64,000 nt of DNA from Paenibacillus alvei DSM 29 (GTDB taxonomy: Bacteria; Bacillota; Bacilli; Paenibacillales; Paenibacillaceae). The notes under the pieces are model-generated. The model made no database searches, was not told the DNA's origin, and was given only the letters and a program-made list of their open reading frames with translations. Each line of letters starts with the position of its first letter. Position 1 is the first letter of the stretch. The stretch spans positions 124,001 through 188,000 of the forward strand of contig NZ_AMBZ01000008.1 of NCBI RefSeq assembly GCF_000293805.1. The letters run 5' to 3'. The translations under genes were made by a program, and so were the position numbers. This document shows, piece after piece, positions 18,133-27,762 of this stretch.

Positions 18133-19161
18133 TTACTTCGCGTCAGCCATATTGTCTTTCGTAATTTTCTTATAAGAAATCCAAATGTATTGATTATCTG
18201 TGATCTCATAACCTACATTATCCTTCGTAGGCTTCTCGCCTTTCGCGAGCACGCTAGCGAGATTGATCGCGGCTTTTCCTTGGTTTTTCGCGTCGTTAAG
18301 AACGGTTCCAAGCAATGTGCCTTCTTCCAATGCCTGCAGCGCAGGCGCTGTAGCATCGACACCTACCACAGGAATATATTTGTTATCCTTGTAATAGCCA
18401 TTCGCCTTCAATGCCTCAATGGCCCCCAAGGCCATATCGTCATTATTTGCAAACACGGCCTCAATCTTATCGCCATGCGCAGCCAAGAATGCCGCCATCT
18501 TCTCTTGCCCTTTTACGCGATCCCACATACCTGTGTCTTCTTGCAGCTTCTCGACTTTAATCCCCGCATCTTCGATCGCTTGGATTGAGTACTTCGTACG
18601 GAGTTCAGCATCCTGATGACCAGGCTCCCCTTTTAACATGACATATTGCAATACGCCATCCTTGTTCTTATCCGCTTCTGGGTTCGACTTCCAGTAATCT
18701 GCAATGAGCTGACCGGACATCGTACCGGATTCCTCCGCTTTCGCGCCGACATAATAGACTTTATCCCATTTCTTCATATCTTCCGGCAATGGCTCGCGAT
18801 TCAGGAATACGACCGGAATGTCTTTGGCCATCGCCTTATCGATAATGACACCCGCTGCCGTACGGTCAACAGGGTTAACGACCAAGGCTTTAACCCCTTT
18901 CGTAAGAAACAAATCCACTTTATCGTTTTGGGTCGGCTGTGAATTCTGACTGTCCACGATATCGGCTTGGGCAATGCCTTTGGCTGAATCCGCAATCGCA
19001 TTCCGTACGCCCGTCATGAACGTATCATCGAACTTATAAATCGCAACACCTACTTGCGGTTCACTGCCGCCATCCCCGCCTGTACCTTTTCCGCTCGCAC
19101 AACCGGTAATGACAGCAGCAAATAATGCGCTCGCCATAATCAAAGCTGTTGCTTTCCTCAT
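18133..19161 (-). CDS. mglB: galactose/glucose-binding lipoprotein, MglB family
   Basis: A 342-residue extracytoplasmic solute-binding protein. The signal peptide ends at lipobox ITGC (Cys21), followed by a Gly-rich linker. The Peripla_BP_4 fold shows KFDDTFMTGVRNAI near the start, DKVDLFLTKGVKALVVNPVDR and VFANNDDMALGAIEALK, close to the MglB pattern for glucose/galactose. It is the first gene of the transporter part of the operon and follows a separate binding protein that belongs to the sensor module. Sugar identity is inferred from family likeness. Confidence 0.88.
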   Translation of the reverse strand: MRKATALIMASALFAAVITGCASGKGTGGDGGSEPQVGVAIYKFDDTFMTGVRNAIADSAKGIAQADIVDSQNSQPTQNDKVDLFLTKGVKALVVNPVDRTAAGVIIDKAMAKDIPVVFLNREPLPEDMKKWDKVYYVGAKAEESGTMSGQLIADYWKSNPEADKNKDGVLQYVMLKGEPGHQDAELRTKYSIQAIEDAGIKVEKLQEDTGMWDRVKGQEKMAAFLAAHGDKIEAVFANNDDMALGAIEALKANGYYKDNKYIPVVGVDATAPALQALEEGTLLGTVLNDAKNQGKAAINLASVLAKGEKPTKDNVGYEITDNQYIWISYKKITKDNMADAK

Positions 19162-19297
19162 TTGATCTAGACCTCCTCCAACATCATTCCTGAATGCCCT
19201 TCAAAAGAATACGCTTTCATTATGATGGATTCCCATGAGAAACGGTATCGAAAATCCTCCTGAGTTCTATCGAAATTCTCATCACCTTGCGCCTCAT

Positions 19298-20269
19298 TTA
19301 TTTCACGAATGGAATCAACAGCTTCTGGTTTTCTGGCCACAGCATATTATCCAAATCAATTAGCTTGATGCCCGTATCCATTCTTTCAGGCACATTCCGC
19401 CCCTCAATAATATCCACGGCATTCTTTACAGCGAGATACCCGTTATTAAACGGATTCTGCAGGATCAGCGCCTGAACAACTCCATCTTGCAATAATCCCA
19501 TTGTCTCGGGCGGACTATCGAATGCGATCACCTTCACTTTTCCGCCTTTGCCGGATCGTTGAATCTCTCGCCCTACGCCGATTGAAGACTCTGCATTTAA
19601 TGCGACAATCCCGTCCAGACTCGGATATTGTGCGAGCCATCTGCGTGTGATCTCCTCCGCATTTCGTTGATTGGACTGCGAATATTGAATATCTACAACA
19701 CGAACATTCGGAAATCTCGCCACATAATCTTGAAACCCTTCCTCTCGTTGACTCGCGTTTTTGGCTGCTTGGACAAAATTCATGACTGCAATCTGCCCAG
19801 ATTCATGAATCAATTCGATCATTCGCTTAGCGGCCAGTTGCCCTGTTTCATAATTGTTCGTACCGACATACGTCTTCACGCGTGCAGACCCCACCTCTGA
19901 ATCGATGGATATGATCGGGATGTTGTGGTAGGCAATTCGATCGGTCACTTGTGCCAACCCCATATAATCGCTTGCCGCAAGAATTACGGCATCTGGACCG
20001 TTCTGTATAGATTGATTCACTAACTCGATCTGGCCTGAAATATCATCTTCATCATTCGGAGCCAGGAATTGAAGCTTCACATTGAATTCCTTAGCCGCAG
20101 CCTCAGCCCCGCTCCTCAGTGTATTCCAGTAATCGCCTTGATTCATTTTAACGATCAGATCAATGACGAACCTATTATCCGACATCACATCGGTTTGAAT
20201 GGAACACGATGATAGGGAGAAAGAAAGTGACAAAATCGCGACTAAGAATAGATTCATTCGCTTCATCAC
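19298..20269 (-). CDS. sugar-binding lipoprotein of the sensor module (RbsB-like)
   Basis: A 323-residue periplasmic-binding-protein-like lipoprotein with a short signal sequence and lipobox LSSC (Cys22), then a type I binding fold (VDLIVKMNQGDYWNTL-like start, GPDAVILAASDYMGL, VVALNAESSIGVGREI-like hinge). Its start overlaps the histidine kinase stop by 4 bases, so it is coupled to the kinase rather than to the transporter. In such arrangements a dedicated binding protein presents the sugar to the sensor kinase (as with YtfQ/LytS-type or GguT-like systems). That role is inferred. Confidence 0.78.
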   Translation of the reverse strand: MMKRMNLFLVAILSLSFSLSSCSIQTDVMSDNRFVIDLIVKMNQGDYWNTLRSGAEAAAKEFNVKLQFLAPNDEDDISGQIELVNQSIQNGPDAVILAASDYMGLAQVTDRIAYHNIPIISIDSEVGSARVKTYVGTNNYETGQLAAKRMIELIHESGQIAVMNFVQAAKNASQREEGFQDYVARFPNVRVVDIQYSQSNQRNAEEITRRWLAQYPSLDGIVALNAESSIGVGREIQRSGKGGKVKVIAFDSPPETMGLLQDGVVQALILQNPFNNGYLAVKNAVDIIEGRNVPERMDTGIKLIDLDNMLWPENQKLLIPFVK

Positions 20270-22005
20270 TCGTCCTCTCTTTCATTCCGGACAATGGGAA
20301 GCCAGATTTTAACCATCGTGCCTTCTTCCAGCTCGCTCTCGAACTCCAGTCCGTAGCCTTGACCGTAGCATAGCTGAATTCGATCATGAACATTTTTCAC
20401 GCCTACGCCTGAGCCCCTTTCGCTTCTTACCTTCTTCGTTAGTAGACCCTTCAAAATCTGTGGCGGCATGCCTAAGCCGTTATCCGTTACTTGCAACATC
20501 AATTTATCTTCTACAATAGCGGCTGTTATGGTGATCATTCCTTCCTCCTGCATCATCTCAATCCCATGCACGATCGCATTTTCGACGATTGGCTGCAAAA
20601 TAAGCTTCATGGTCATGCAATCCAGCGCCTCATCTTGAATATCAATTGCATATTGAAACTTTCGCTTATAACGAATGGTCTGAATAATTAAGTAATGCCT
20701 TACATGCTCGATCTCTTCCTTCACGGTAATGATGTTCTTCCCTTTGCTCAGGCTAATCCGAAAAAATCGCGATAAGGACGTAATTGCGGTAACAGCCTCC
20801 CTTGTCTCTCCCCGCTCCGCAAGCCGAATGACCGAGTTCAAGGTGTTATATAAAAAATGTGGATTGATCTGTGCTTGCAGCACGTCAAGTTCACTCTTGC
20901 GCTTCGCCTCTTGCTCCACAATAATCTGATCCATCAGCTGCCGAATTTGCCGAAGCATCATGTTGAATCGGTTGGACAATTGATCCACTTCATAAATGCC
21001 AATCGTCGTAATCGGTACTGTAAAATCCCCTTTTCCAATACTTTTTGCTAATTTTGCCAGATTCTGAATGGGCTGTGAGATTCTCGCGGATACGATGATC
21101 GACACGAGCAGCACGAACAATATGACGATGACGAGAAACCACAAAATAAAAGTATTCAGTTCTGACTTGGCCGTTACGATCTCATCTCTGTAGGCGACGC
21201 CTACAACCTTCCAGCCGATCGGATTCACCGTTTTGATCGTAATCAACTTACTCTCGTCACTCGTGTTATCTTGAAAGCTACCGTACGCATAGGTAAGGAC
21301 GCGTTCTAAGTTCTCATACTTTAATCCTGCATAGATCAATTGCTGCTGCGGATGATAGACGATATTGCCGATGGAATCGATGATGTAGATATATCCTCTC
21401 TTGCCGAAAGAAACTTGCTTACTCAATTCATTGATCGTCTTGAAGTTCATATCGATAACTAACACACCTTGATCAGGCTTACCTGCCCCCGCACGATAGG
21501 AAGCTTGCTTACTGATGGAGACAGCCCATTTATAAGTGGTTTTAAATAAATTCTGAATATGAGGTGATGAAAAAGATAACTGATCTGGACGCTCCATAGC
21601 AGATTCGAACCAGCTTTGCCGCTCTAATTGTGTATTGCTCCGCATGGGCAGTTCAGGGGTGTTGAATACTAGCTTTCCCTGCTTGGTAAACAAGGCGATC
21701 GAAATCAAATCTTCTCTTGTTTTCATAATGGTTTTCAGTTGCTCAATTAAAATGGGGTTCGTTACGGAAGAACTCTTACGAATCAGGTCTTGAACGACGT
21801 CGAAGATACTTGTCATGTTTTTCACATATATCTCCAGGTTATAGTTAACCTGTTCCACGACTTGCTGAATATTCAAGTCCGCATTTTTCTCCGCCGTATT
21901 AGAAAATTTGTTGTACAGCATAATGCTGACTATACACACCGCTGCCACGGTAATGAATATAAACGTTTTTGCAATAATAAACTGAATGCTCTTGGTGTTT
22001 ACCAT
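20266..22005 (-). CDS. sensor histidine kinase, YesM/LytS-type (His_kinase family)
   Basis: About 579 residues from ATG 22005, which follows GAGGGTGAAGGC; the frame is open upstream only through overlap with the regulator gene. It has TM1 (about 8-30), a large extracellular Cache-like sensor (about 40-270), TM2 (about 275-297), HAMP (about 298-352), the phospho-acceptor box with NPHFLYN (His near 383), and an ATP-binding domain with DNGLGMPP and a GSGVGVKN G-box. It partners the AraC-type regulator 7 bases upstream and the binding protein that overlaps it. It likely senses the sugar imported by MglBAC. Confidence 0.92.
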   Translation of the reverse strand: MVNTKSIQFIIAKTFIFITVAAVCIVSIMLYNKFSNTAEKNADLNIQQVVEQVNYNLEIYVKNMTSIFDVVQDLIRKSSSVTNPILIEQLKTIMKTREDLISIALFTKQGKLVFNTPELPMRSNTQLERQSWFESAMERPDQLSFSSPHIQNLFKTTYKWAVSISKQASYRAGAGKPDQGVLVIDMNFKTINELSKQVSFGKRGYIYIIDSIGNIVYHPQQQLIYAGLKYENLERVLTYAYGSFQDNTSDESKLITIKTVNPIGWKVVGVAYRDEIVTAKSELNTFILWFLVIVILFVLLVSIIVSARISQPIQNLAKLAKSIGKGDFTVPITTIGIYEVDQLSNRFNMMLRQIRQLMDQIIVEQEAKRKSELDVLQAQINPHFLYNTLNSVIRLAERGETREAVTAITSLSRFFRISLSKGKNIITVKEEIEHVRHYLIIQTIRYKRKFQYAIDIQDEALDCMTMKLILQPIVENAIVHGIEMMQEEGMITITAAIVEDKLMLQVTDNGLGMPPQILKGLLTKKVRSERGSGVGVKNVHDRIQLCYGQGYGLEFESELEEGTMVKIWLPIVRNEREDE

Positions 22006-22012
22006 AATGCCT

Positions 22013-23620
22013 TCACCCTCGATCCCGATTGCGGTATTCCTTGGGCGACAATCCGAAGCGTTTGCGAAAGCAGAAGCTGAAATAATTCGGATCTGCATAT
22101 CCTACCTTTTCGCCAATCTCAAATGCTTTGAGATCCGTCGACCGCAGCAGTTCCTTCGCCGCTTCCATTCTTAGCTCCAGCAGGTAACTTACGAAAGTAG
22201 TTTTGGCTTCCTTTTTAAAAATATGGCTGAAGTATCCTGTGCTGATGTGCAAATGCCTGCATACCGTATGAATCGAAATATTCGGATCCGCATAATGTAG
22301 TTTCATATACGCTTTTGCCTCATCCACCAGTTTCCTGTAGCCAGTCTGCCGCTCGACGGCGATGCAATTCATGATTTTCAGGCATCGTTGCAGCATCCAG
22401 TTCTTTGCCTCTGACGCATTATTGCAATGATAGATTTCCATCAAAGGTTGTACGGCACTCCCGAGAACTTTCTCGTAGTTCACGTCCATATCTTTCGCCA
22501 CTTTCATCATGGCTGTCCACATTTCGATCCAATAGATTTGGAAGTCTTGCAGCGACACCTCCTTGGATGATTCCACGATAGCAAATAGCTCGTCTATCAT
22601 CGATTGCGCTTCTTCTATCGTCCCTACCTTCATACAGCGGATTAAGGCCTGCTCCTGCATGTCGTCGAATACGAGCGGATTCACCCGCTTCGCCTCTACG
22701 TCTTCAATCCAGATGACGCGATGATTTCCATGAATCAATCGATAATGCAGTGCTTGTACCGCTTCCTGATAAGAAGAGGCCAACTCGGACATATCGTTCA
22801 CGACAGTTCCCACACCAATCGTTACCGTTATTTTGAGAAATCGATGGACACTCTGAAGAATTTCTTCTACGAGCCCGATCGTCTCCCGACTCATTCTTTC
22901 TTCCTCTTGACTTATACTCATCGTTAACACAACGACATGATCATGGTGAATAAATACCCGTCCCGGCATATGCTTCAACATGAGCTCTTCGGCAATGTTA
23001 CATACGGCGAATTGCAATAAATACCGGTTCTTCTCTTCTTTGTTATGATCCATTTGAATTGCAGAGACCAAGTAAGCGGAACCCGATAAATCCATCTCAT
23101 AGCGCGCGCATTTCTCTTGAATGTCCTCCAAAAAGCACTTGCCTGTAAGGAGAGAAGATAGAAAGACATGCTGCAATACGGGCAAGCTCTTCCTATAATG
23201 ATCCTGTAAGGTTCGTAGATTGTTCTTCTCCGCAACCTCCTGATCCATCTGCTGCTTGACCTTCACCAATGCGGCTTGCAAATCCAAAGCGGAAAATGGC
23301 TTGAGCACGTATTCATCAATTTGGAGCTTGATCGCCTTCTGCGCATATTCAAATTCATCGTAGCCCGTCAGGATTATGATTCTGATCGATGGATCATGGC
23401 TGCGAATCCATTCCGCCAACTGCAATCCATTCATGAAAGGCATATGAATATCGGTCACCACAATATCCGGTTGCAATCTTTCAATGTACTCCATTGCCTC
23501 TTGACCATTCTCTGCCGTCTCCACGACCGAAAACCCTAATGACTCCCAATCAATTTCATGCAGCACACCTTCTCGTACGTCTTCTTCATCATCAACGAGT
23601 ATTAATTTGTACATGGGCAT
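22013..23620 (-). CDS. response regulator with AraC-type DNA-binding domain (YesN type)
   Basis: A 535-residue protein with a receiver domain (1-120; phospho-acceptor D57 in VVTDIHMPFMNG, conserved DDEED start and K105 in YVLKPF), a long central region (about 130-420), and a C-terminal AraC HTH pair (about 432-533, with HTVCRHLHISTGYFSHIF and VGYADPNYFSFCFRKRFG). It is the first gene of a six-gene operon: regulator, kinase, binding protein, mglB, mglA, mglC. It is the probable activator of the transporter genes. Confidence 0.93.
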   Translation of the reverse strand: MPMYKLILVDDEEDVREGVLHEIDWESLGFSVVETAENGQEAMEYIERLQPDIVVTDIHMPFMNGLQLAEWIRSHDPSIRIIILTGYDEFEYAQKAIKLQIDEYVLKPFSALDLQAALVKVKQQMDQEVAEKNNLRTLQDHYRKSLPVLQHVFLSSLLTGKCFLEDIQEKCARYEMDLSGSAYLVSAIQMDHNKEEKNRYLLQFAVCNIAEELMLKHMPGRVFIHHDHVVVLTMSISQEEERMSRETIGLVEEILQSVHRFLKITVTIGVGTVVNDMSELASSYQEAVQALHYRLIHGNHRVIWIEDVEAKRVNPLVFDDMQEQALIRCMKVGTIEEAQSMIDELFAIVESSKEVSLQDFQIYWIEMWTAMMKVAKDMDVNYEKVLGSAVQPLMEIYHCNNASEAKNWMLQRCLKIMNCIAVERQTGYRKLVDEAKAYMKLHYADPNISIHTVCRHLHISTGYFSHIFKKEAKTTFVSYLLELRMEAAKELLRSTDLKAFEIGEKVGYADPNYFSFCFRKRFGLSPKEYRNRDRG

Positions 23621-23647
23621 CCTCCTTTTTCAATAAAATATTAAAAA

Positions 23648-23693
23648 AGCCGGCAATCGAATGCAAGCGTAAAGTTGCTTTCAATTACCGGCT
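23648..23693 (-). terminator. terminator after the DinB gene
   Basis: On the minus strand AGCCGGTAATTGAA pairs with TTCGATTGCCGGCT (G-U pairs) and is followed by six T. It separates the DinB gene from the sugar-sensing operon. Confidence 0.7.
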
Positions 23694-23776
23694 GTTGCTC
23701 GTATGAAATTCGCTAGTGAAATGACTTCACCTGTATATTTCGGAATGAAATGACCGCATCTTCCGCATGCCAGTCT

Positions 23777-24283
23777 TTATCTAACCCCATTTATAATATC
23801 TTGAATTTGTTGAATGTGCCTTTCTTCATGTACGTACGTCGATTTCACCCAATCAATCAGTAACATCTCTTTAAAAGCAGGGTGAACAAAATGTCTTCTA
23901 CTCAGTATCGATGGATCCACTATCGCGTTTAGCATCTCAACAAACTGTTGTCTAGAACTGTTTAGCTTTGCAATGATGTCTTCATATTCGAAACGTTCAT
24001 CCGTTGGCTTTACAATGTCCGGGGCCGCTAGCTTTATTTTTCTGTCCAGCAGCGAATCGATTGATTTGTGTTCTACGGATGATTCTTCTGTGCTCTGCAA
24101 CCCCCGCTTAATGGCAACGACATATATTTCTTCTACCTTGGCAAGGTGTTGACATATCTGACCGATAGTCCAACTATCTTCGTCTTTTCGTTCATTCAAT
24201 TGGTCTTCCGTTAATCCTTTCAGAATTCCAAGCAGTTTGTCTCTTGTTTCCTTTAAGTTCTGCTTGATTTCTTGCAGTTCCAT
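23777..24283 (-). CDS. DinB family protein
   Basis: A 168-residue four-helix-bundle protein. Metal-binding histidine positions typical of DinB/DUF664 are seen: His in WTIGQICQHLAKVEEI (near 47) and the C-terminal pair in TYVHEERHIQQIQDI (near 152-157). GGGAGG lies ahead of the ATG. Family members are metal-dependent enzymes, often thiol transferases (bacillithiol-type) or of unknown role. It is a stand-alone gene with a terminator on each side. Confidence 0.85.
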   Translation of the reverse strand: MELQEIKQNLKETRDKLLGILKGLTEDQLNERKDEDSWTIGQICQHLAKVEEIYVVAIKRGLQSTEESSVEHKSIDSLLDRKIKLAAPDIVKPTDERFEYEDIIAKLNSSRQQFVEMLNAIVDPSILSRRHFVHPAFKEMLLIDWVKSTYVHEERHIQQIQDIINGVR

Positions 24284-24516
24284 AGAAACCTCCCTTTCAT
24301 AAATGTTGTGATGAAACGGTTAGAACGCATTGCGAAGTGGTAGTCAGATGGGTGTAAGATTGCATTATAGATGGGATGCGCGATGCGGATAAACGTAACT
24401 GCTGTTGTGACTGGGCTGTTACTATCATATGTAAATATATTTCATTTAGAATATTCCACAAAACGCCCCCCTGTTCCTGCCTCTCCGGAAGCCGTCCAGT
24501 GTACGAGAGCAATAAA

Positions 24517-24562
24517 AAAAGACAGCGTAACTCCTCTTCTTACTAGGAATTCGCTGTCTTTT
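24517..24562. terminator. bidirectional terminator
   Basis: AAAAGACAGCG and CGCTGTCTTTT pair with a loop of about 24 bases, with an A run on one side and a T run on the other. It lies downstream of the MATE gene and upstream of dinB. Confidence 0.65.
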
Positions 24563-24601
24563 CTCTATGTTCGAGAGCTAACGTAATGGCTCTTGAAACT
24601 C

Positions 24602-25996
24602 TCAAATCAACTTCCGGCTATACCACTTCTCCCCGCGGAAACGCCAGAGGAAGACGGAGCCGCGGATCCCCCACTCCGTCACCATTGCGATCCATACCCC
24701 CATAATACCAAGGCCTAGCGGTATCCCGAGTACATAGCCCAGAATGACACGGAACAACCACATCGAGAGCATAGCGGTAATCGAAGTAAAGTTGGAATCG
24801 CCCGCTGCTCGAAGAGCCGATGGCATAATAAAGCTGATCGACCATAAGAATGGTTGGGTAATCGCAATCAGCACCGTAAGTGTAAAGATCTCCGGAATGA
24901 TCTCTGCGGGAGGAGAGAACAATTTCACGATCCAAGGGAATAAAGGCATGAGAATCACTGCCGCAATAACGAATATGATGGAGGACAGCCACAGAAATGA
25001 CTTGATAAACTTCCTCGCATCCTCAATGTTGCGTCGTCCGATGCATTGGCCTACGACCGTGACGATCGCGATGCTCAAGGCATTCGCTCCAATCTGGAAC
25101 ACAAGCGATATGGAGCCGCTTATGGCATTGACCGTGATCGCAAGCGTACCGAGCTGAACGATAAACGTCTGCGTCAACAGTTTCCCGCCGTTAAAGAACA
25201 TCTGCTCCGCTGCAAATGGAATGCCGATAATCATAATTTTTTTCAAAATTGAAAAATCCAGCTTCAGTGCATTCTGAATTCGGAACTGCAATGTCTGATT
25301 GATCTTCAACAAATAAAGTAACGATATCGCCATCCCCAGCACACGAGCCGTAAGCATAGAAATGATCAATCCGACTACGCCCATATCGAATACCGTAATG
25401 AACAATATATTCAGAAACAGGTAGGTCAAGTTCATAATGAACGATAGACCCAAACAGGCCTTCGTCTCTGCCACGCCGCGCAACGCCCCCGTCACAGCTT
25501 GGAAAATCGCAATGAACGGGTACGTGAGGCAGCTCCCGATCAAAAAAATCCTTGCGTTATCCAATACATCCGCTTCCGCACGACCGAACAATAAGTCTAG
25601 TGTGGGGTTATGAAAAATAATAACGACCGCGCTGATCAAAATCGACAGCAGCGCAACTGCCGATATGGCTTGAGCAGCTGACTTCGAAACCATATCTGCA
25701 TTGCCTCGGCCTTTATACTGTGCTACGATGACGGTTCCCCCCGTCGCCACAGCTACAAACACGTTGACCAAGAAGATGTTCAACGAGTCCACCATGCTGA
25801 CCGCACTAACCGCCGCTACTCCCGAGGAGCTGATCATGGCCGTATTCAGCAGGCTCATCAAAATAATAAAAGCTTGATCCACAAATATCGGAATAATAAT
25901 CGCGATAATTTGCTTATAATCAAGCGTTTCTCCTGTGAAATATTTATTCAACAGGAAGGTCGTTCTTCTCTTTATACTGGGAACAATTGTACTCAC
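24602..25996 (-). CDS. MATE family efflux transporter
   Basis: A 464-residue protein with twelve membrane helices and the MATE layout of two six-helix bundles. Family features are FVDQAFIILMSLLNTAMIS in helix 1, GTVIVAQYKGRGN between helices 2 and 3, and the repeat-2 equivalent GANALSIAIVTVVGQCIGR. Cation-coupled multidrug or metabolite export is expected. It has no regulator directly beside it, and the upstream 0.6 kb shows no reading frame that would serve as one. Confidence 0.9.
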   Translation of the reverse strand: MSTIVPSIKRRTTFLLNKYFTGETLDYKQIIAIIIPIFVDQAFIILMSLLNTAMISSSGVAAVSAVSMVDSLNIFLVNVFVAVATGGTVIVAQYKGRGNADMVSKSAAQAISAVALLSILISAVVIIFHNPTLDLLFGRAEADVLDNARIFLIGSCLTYPFIAIFQAVTGALRGVAETKACLGLSFIMNLTYLFLNILFITVFDMGVVGLIISMLTARVLGMAISLLYLLKINQTLQFRIQNALKLDFSILKKIMIIGIPFAAEQMFFNGGKLLTQTFIVQLGTLAITVNAISGSISLVFQIGANALSIAIVTVVGQCIGRRNIEDARKFIKSFLWLSSIIFVIAAVILMPLFPWIVKLFSPPAEIIPEIFTLTVLIAITQPFLWSISFIMPSALRAAGDSNFTSITAMLSMWLFRVILGYVLGIPLGLGIMGVWIAMVTEWGIRGSVFLWRFRGEKWYSRKLI

Positions 25997-26261
25997 CGTA
26001 TCATCTCTTCTTCGTGTATTGTGCCAAGGATCCCCTTGACCTTACATAGTGACGCACTATTATACCACTCTTTTGAGAAGATGAAAGTGAGCTTTGCTGC
26101 CTTATTCACGCATATTTCGTGGTTTTCGAGCAGAGTACTTGCTTTTGCAGTCATTTTATGTACATATGGCAGAGATACGGCTTCATACTCGCCTACACAT
26201 CATGTCCAATCATAAACATACTTTACGGTTGAGTTCGAGATTACTCCTACAGAAAGTTCCT

Positions 26262-26444
26262 TTATACTGTCCCAGTGAGTTCTAATTGCCAGTCGCCAGT
26301 CATAGTATCATTGTTTCTCGTATCGTGTTTTACTATTTCGCTTTTAGAAAAGTATCTAATCGTTTTCCCATTTTCAATTGTATACTCAATTTCATTTTTT
26401 GTACTACTACCGATATAACCGTCGCATCTTAAACCCAAGAGGCT
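26262..26444 (-). pseudogene. C-terminal fragment of an unknown protein
   Basis: An open frame of about 60 codons with protein-like composition (NEIEYTIENGKTIRYFSKSE, ending DWQLELTGTV) and no start codon with a ribosome site; a TAA stands directly before it. It looks like the remaining tail of a lost gene. No family is recognised. The rest of 25997-26490 shows nothing else. Confidence 0.3.
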
Positions 26445-26490
26445 TTATGGAGAAAAAGGATCTTTTGTTCTATTTCAACAATTCAGACCT

Positions 26491-26519
26491 TTGATACATC
26501 TTTTCGATTATGGTACTAT
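26491..26519 (+). promoter_or_regulatory. promoter of the predicted antisense RNA
   Basis: TTGATA (26491-26496), 17-base spacer and TACTAT (26514-26519) on the plus strand, pointing into the 3' region of the small toxin gene. Confidence 0.55.
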
Positions 26520-26525
26520 ATATGT

Positions 26526-26640
26526 AATAAAGACCAAGTGCTGCGAACACTTGGTCAATACAATTGGCTTGGATGGGTAATCCCTTCTTAGTCAATACGG
26601 AGTTAACCCACCTTTGGCTGCAACCTTGGGGTGGGTTATT
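26526..26640 (+). ncRNA. predicted antisense RNA antitoxin (RatA/SR5-like position)
   Basis: It would start at about 26526 from the TTGATA/TACTAT promoter, carry a 5' hairpin (GACCAAGTG 26532-26540 with CACTTGGTC 26548-26556) and end at the hairpin AACCCACC...GGTGGGTT (26605-26638) followed by a T-rich stretch. It is convergent with the toxin mRNA and would overlap its 3' untranslated part, the geometry of bsrE/SR5 and txpA/RatA. The two hairpins could serve as terminators in opposite directions. No direct evidence of transcription. Confidence 0.5.
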
Positions 26641-26734
26641 ACTTTCTCTTGTTGTTATGATTAATGTATGTTAAAAGAGCAAGAATGAACGTTCCAAAAA
26701 GGAGCATGATCGTTATTGCATCTTTTACTTCCAT
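26639..26734 (-). CDS. small holin-like toxin (type I TA, TxpA/BsrE-like)
   Basis: A 31-residue peptide beginning MEVKDAITIMLLFGTFILAL and ending NHNNKRK: a short acidic/basic start, one membrane helix and a basic tail, the pattern of the putative holin-like toxin family (TxpA, BsrE, BsrG). AAGGGGGTG lies seven bases before the ATG. The long 3' untranslated region (to about 26525) contains two strong hairpins and faces a convergent promoter, consistent with control by an antisense RNA. The peptide is expected to insert in the membrane. Recognition rests on length, pattern and locus geometry. Confidence 0.72.
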   Translation of the reverse strand: MEVKDAITIMLLFGTFILALLTYINHNNKRK

Positions 26735-26902
26735 GGCTTCACCCCCTTTCGAAGGGAAACCATGCCCACCCAAGATTCAATTGTAGTTATATTTTACCTT
26801 TATTCACACTTGCGTACAAGTGTTCTTATCTTGTTTTTTGAATATGGTACTATAAAAATATTGTTTCAATTTGAGCCTGGCGAAGGGGTCTCTCCCCCTA
26901 AT

Positions 26903-27641
26903 CTACTTAACTACTGTAGTTCCCCATCCATCATATTCATCATTACATTCTCCTGCTATATCAACAAGAATATCCGTAACTTCATTTATCAAATGGAAGT
27001 CGACGTAATCAGAACGATAGATATGAGAATAAATTTTATCGTCATTAGGAGCATCTAATTCGATTTCGAATCCTAAAAGTTTAACCTTAGCATCGAAATT
27101 TTCTTTATCTTCAATAGATTGAAAATAGACCCAGTGATCTACTTTTCTCACATCTTCAAACGTATCCCCTGACTCTCGTAACTGCTCGACAACTCTTCGA
27201 TTCCCCATATGTTGAATTTGATACTTGTTAGGGTAAAGGTACTCAAAATAAAAATCCCAAGGATTTTCCTCTTCAAGATGAAGAACCTCTGTCTCATATC
27301 CATGTTCCAAGAAATACGTCTCTGCTGCTTTTTCTAGCTCGTAAGGTTTAGAAAAATAATAAAATACATCCCGTATCCCATCAGTAGTCACCCTGCCAAC
27401 ATGGAATCCAAAACCTGCACTTTCATCATTGATTTTGTCTTCTAGGTCGTTGATTAATTTAGCCTCTTCATTAATTGGAGTACCGCTTTCTCCAGGGTTC
27501 TTGATTCGTATTCTTAAAACCATCGGATGTGGATACTCAGATTTCTCAATTTCCTTCCAGATATCCATATCCTATACAACTGATGCAAATTTCAAATTTA
27601 CCTTCAATCTCACAAAAATAAATATCCCAAGGATCAGACAT
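26903..27641 (-). pseudogene. DUF695/RraB-like protein, disrupted N-terminus
   Basis: The 221-residue frame 27568-26903 holds most of a DUF695 domain (ending near PWDFYFEYLYPNKYQ) and a C-terminal RraB-like domain (from DTFEDVRKVDHWVYF on). The natural start is upstream: ATG 27641 behind CTAGGAGG gives MSDPWDIYFCEIEGKF, the usual beginning. Between them AAATTTG is tandemly repeated (seven extra bases) and a TAG lies in the downstream frame, so the N-terminus is genuinely broken, unlike the homopolymer cases. These proteins often occur as orphan immunity-type genes. Confidence 0.65.
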
Positions 27642-27762
27642 ATCGATCTATACCTCCTAGGAAATTTCATCTTCTTTATACTATTTGCGGATCAAGCGCT
27701 TAGCCAAACATATATTTCGACAAAACCTTACTCAATCTTTCGTGTAACGTTGCTTCCTGCTT

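Noticed and set aside
26806..26850. A second promoter-like GAATATGGTACTATA resembling the antitoxin promoter
   Set aside because: The -35 partner at 16-18 bases is poor and no convergent small gene follows; I treat it as chance or a decayed copy.
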